A DNA stretch of 7,874 nucleotides, taken from the NCBI GenBank assembly GCA_015494385.1, contig WGBJ01000006.1, forward strand, positions 1-7,874, in the 5' to 3' direction. Below the pieces are notes generated by a model. The model worked only from the letters and a program-made list of their open reading frames with translations. It was not told where the DNA came from and searched no databases. Positions within the stretch are counted from its first letter, which is position 1. Each line of letters opens with the position of its first letter. Made by a program: the position numbers and the translations under genes. Of this stretch, positions 6,508 through 7,874 are shown piece after piece. This DNA comes from Marinosulfonomonas sp. (lineage in GTDB: Bacteria > Pseudomonadota > Alphaproteobacteria > Rhodobacterales > Rhodobacteraceae).

Positions 6508-7671
6508 ATGCCAACAAGCGGTGTAAATCTTTGCTCGAGACCTCTGTCCAGCGAGAGCGCTATAAATGAAGGTTGGGTGGAATGGCCGCATGGTGGAAAC
6601 ATTGACTGGTCAGCTCCGGAATTTGAGGATTGGCAGGTCATTAAGGAAAGGCGCCAACAGGATGACCCGAACAGATTGGGTAATCATGCCTCGGTTTTTG
6701 GAACTTGGCTTTGGCGTGCGGGAGCGGAAACCGGAGACTATGTTTTAATGACGGTTGGCCGATCCCGGATTGTGGCTGTCGGTCGTATCAATGGTGACTA
6801 CAAATTCATACCTGCGACCGATGATATGCCACCACGGCACATACGCCCTGTCGAATGGATTTGGAGCAACCCTGATGGTGTTGACCGGTCAGAAATTTAC
6901 AGCAGCGATTTCACATCTTTTCATCCAGCATATACGCTTAATGAAGCGGCTCTGAATTGGGATCGGCTGGAAACACTTCTCTTTGGGGTGGATGCAGTGC
7001 GTGCGCAAGGGGCGGGGCGACCCCATGTTCTTATCATTGATGAAATCAACCGTGCTAATATTTCCAAAGTATTCGGAGAACTGATCACTTTACTGGAACC
7101 GGACAAACGGATTGGCCAACCCAATGAGATTCGCCTCAGGTTGCCGTATTCCAAGGTTGCCTTCGGGATTCCCTCGAACCTGCATATTATCGGGACAATG
7201 AACACAGCCGACCGCTCTATTGCGCTTTTGGATACGGCCCTGCGGCGGCGTTTTCGCTTTCGGGAACTGATGCCTGATCCCGAGGTTCTGTCCAATAAAA
7301 CAGACTTGGACGGGATCAATTTACAGCGGCTACTTAAGAGCCTGAACGAGCGTATCGAGTATCTGTTCGATCGCGAACACCAGATCGGCCATGCCTATTT
7401 CATGGGGTGCAAAACGCGGGATGATATCGAAAGGGTGATGCGCGATAATATCATCCCTCTTTTGGCGGAATATTTTTACGAAGACTGGTCGCGGATTGCC
7501 ATGGTGCTGGAAGGTAGATCGATTCCGGAAGCCGAGCCATTTGATGGGCATTTTCTATGCGGTGAGAGATTTGTGCCGCAGGGGTTTGATGGGGATAGTA
7601 TAGAAGGCCAAACTCGGATGCGCTGGACGGTGAAGGACACATTCGATTTCTCGGAGTTTGCATCCATATGA
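6508..7671 (+). CDS. mcrB: McrB-like AAA+ protein with EVE-like N-terminal domain, lacking Walker A
   Basis: Predicted motor/specificity subunit of an McrBC-type modification-dependent restriction system. From ATG 6508 it has 387 residues. The frame extends to a TTG at 6448, but that lies inside the terminator hairpin and is unlikely. Residues of about 20-120 look like an EVE/PUA-fold domain that reads modified bases: a GW near 22-23, then GDYVLMTVGRSRIVAVGRI at about 76-94 and HIRPVEWIW at 111-119. From residue 171 the AAA+ core is clear: Walker B VLIIDEINRAN at 174-184, LHIIGTMNTADRS at 225-237 containing the McrB signature, the arginine-rich ALRRRF at 244-249, and EHQIGHAYFM at 290-299. 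The P-loop (GxxGxGKT/S) that must precede Walker B is absent in all frames here, and only about 50 residues separate the EVE-like domain from Walker B. Nucleotide hydrolysis is therefore doubtful. The start has no good ribosome binding site or promoter. The stop overlaps the mcrC-like ATG (ATGA). Truncated pseudogene, assembly deletion or genuine variant are all possible. Confidence 0.8.
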   Translation: MPTSGVNLCSRPLSSESAINEGWVEWPHGGNIDWSAPEFEDWQVIKERRQQDDPNRLGNHASVFGTWLWRAGAETGDYVLMTVGRSRIVAVGRINGDYKFIPATDDMPPRHIRPVEWIWSNPDGVDRSEIYSSDFTSFHPAYTLNEAALNWDRLETLLFGVDAVRAQGAGRPHVLIIDEINRANISKVFGELITLLEPDKRIGQPNEIRLRLPYSKVAFGIPSNLHIIGTMNTADRSIALLDTALRRRFRFRELMPDPEVLSNKTDLDGINLQRLLKSLNERIEYLFDREHQIGHAYFMGCKTRDDIERVMRDNIIPLLAEYFYEDWSRIAMVLEGRSIPEAEPFDGHFLCGERFVPQGFDGDSIEGQTRMRWTVKDTFDFSEFASI

Positions 7672-7874
7672 TCCGTCGGAGTGTCCTTGAATGGACGAAA
7701 CTACCCTATGGCAATGCATCGGATCCTGACAGTATTCCGGAATGGGCGGCTGACAGGATTGCAGCGGTTGCTGCGGCCTCAGCTTTTGCCGGAAAGGGAG
7801 GAGGGGGGGTGCTTGAACATGGGCGCAAACATTTGCGCGCCCGTAGTGTGGTGGGTGTTATTGCTGCCGAAGGG
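7668..7874 (+). CDS. mcrC: McrC-like nuclease subunit, N-terminal part only (runs off the window)
   Basis: An open frame of 69 codons starts at ATG 7668, overlapping the mcrB-like stop, and continues to the last base. The N-terminal pattern fits the McrC family: EWTKLPYG at about 8-15, IPEWAADRIAAVAAA at 23-37, then a glycine-rich turn and LRARSVVGVIAAEG at 56-69, which in McrC proteins leads into the beta-rich N-terminal domain. The PD-(D/E)xK nuclease domain would lie beyond the window and cannot be assessed. McrC normally pairs with McrB, so the gene order supports both calls. Translation is probably coupled to the upstream gene. A run of seven Gs (7803-7809) lies in the coding sequence; the frame is intact across it. 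Confidence 0.75.
   Translation, partial: MIRRSVLEWTKLPYGNASDPDSIPEWAADRIAAVAAASAFAGKGGGGVLEHGRKHLRARSVVGVIAAEG

Noticed and set aside
1..7874. CRISPR arrays, tRNA or rRNA genes, IS elements
   Set aside because: I read for regularly spaced repeats, tRNA-like T-loop sequences and transposase motifs and saw none. The only transposon-like sequence is the adapter.

Overview
The window looks like a stretch of an alphaproteobacterial chromosome, most likely Rhodobacterales or a related marine/soil group. This is inferred from the moderately GC-rich coding style, tightly overlapping genes, an ExoB-type epimerase, and a small secreted two-cysteine protein of a kind I associate with that order. No rRNA, tRNA or other lineage marker is present, so the placement is tentative. 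The first 26 bases are not genomic: they match the end of the Nextera (Tn5) Read 1 sequencing adapter. The left edge is therefore an untrimmed contig end.

Layout, left to right. (1) 1-26: adapter. (2) 27-359: the 3' end of an unidentified, AT-richer gene with an H-D-R motif, cut by the contig end. (3) 360-1050: about 690 bases without a convincing gene, with a candidate promoter just before the next gene. (4) 1051-5850: four genes on the + strand, each overlapping the next by about 4 bases (TTGA, ATGA, ATGA). They encode a UDP-glucuronate decarboxylase (UDP-xylose synthase), a GalE/ExoB-type 4-epimerase, a polytopic GT2 glycosyltransferase of the cellulose-synthase type, and an exported GH26-like glycoside hydrolase. 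A textbook Rho-independent terminator at 5879-5909 closes the operon. (5) 6110-6406: a short gene for an exported basic protein with two C-terminal cysteines, followed by its own hairpin terminator. (6) 6508-7874: the start of an McrBC-type modification-dependent restriction module. The mcrB-like gene has an EVE/PUA-like N-terminal domain and overlaps (ATGA) an mcrC-like gene that runs off the right edge.

How the genes work together. The four-gene operon reads as a self-contained pathway for a synthase-dependent extracellular polysaccharide. UDP-glucuronate is decarboxylated to UDP-xylose, and a 4-epimerase could convert it to UDP-L-arabinose (or interconvert UDP-Glc and UDP-Gal). A membrane synthase polymerises and extrudes the chain, and an exported hydrolase trims or edits it, by analogy with BcsZ in cellulose operons. 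The polymer's composition is inference.

The main anomaly is in the McrB-like protein. It keeps Walker B, the MNTADRS signature and the arginine-rich sensor region, but has no Walker A (P-loop) anywhere in the window. This suggests an internal deletion, a 5' truncation or a mis-assembly, unless it is a real P-loop-less variant.
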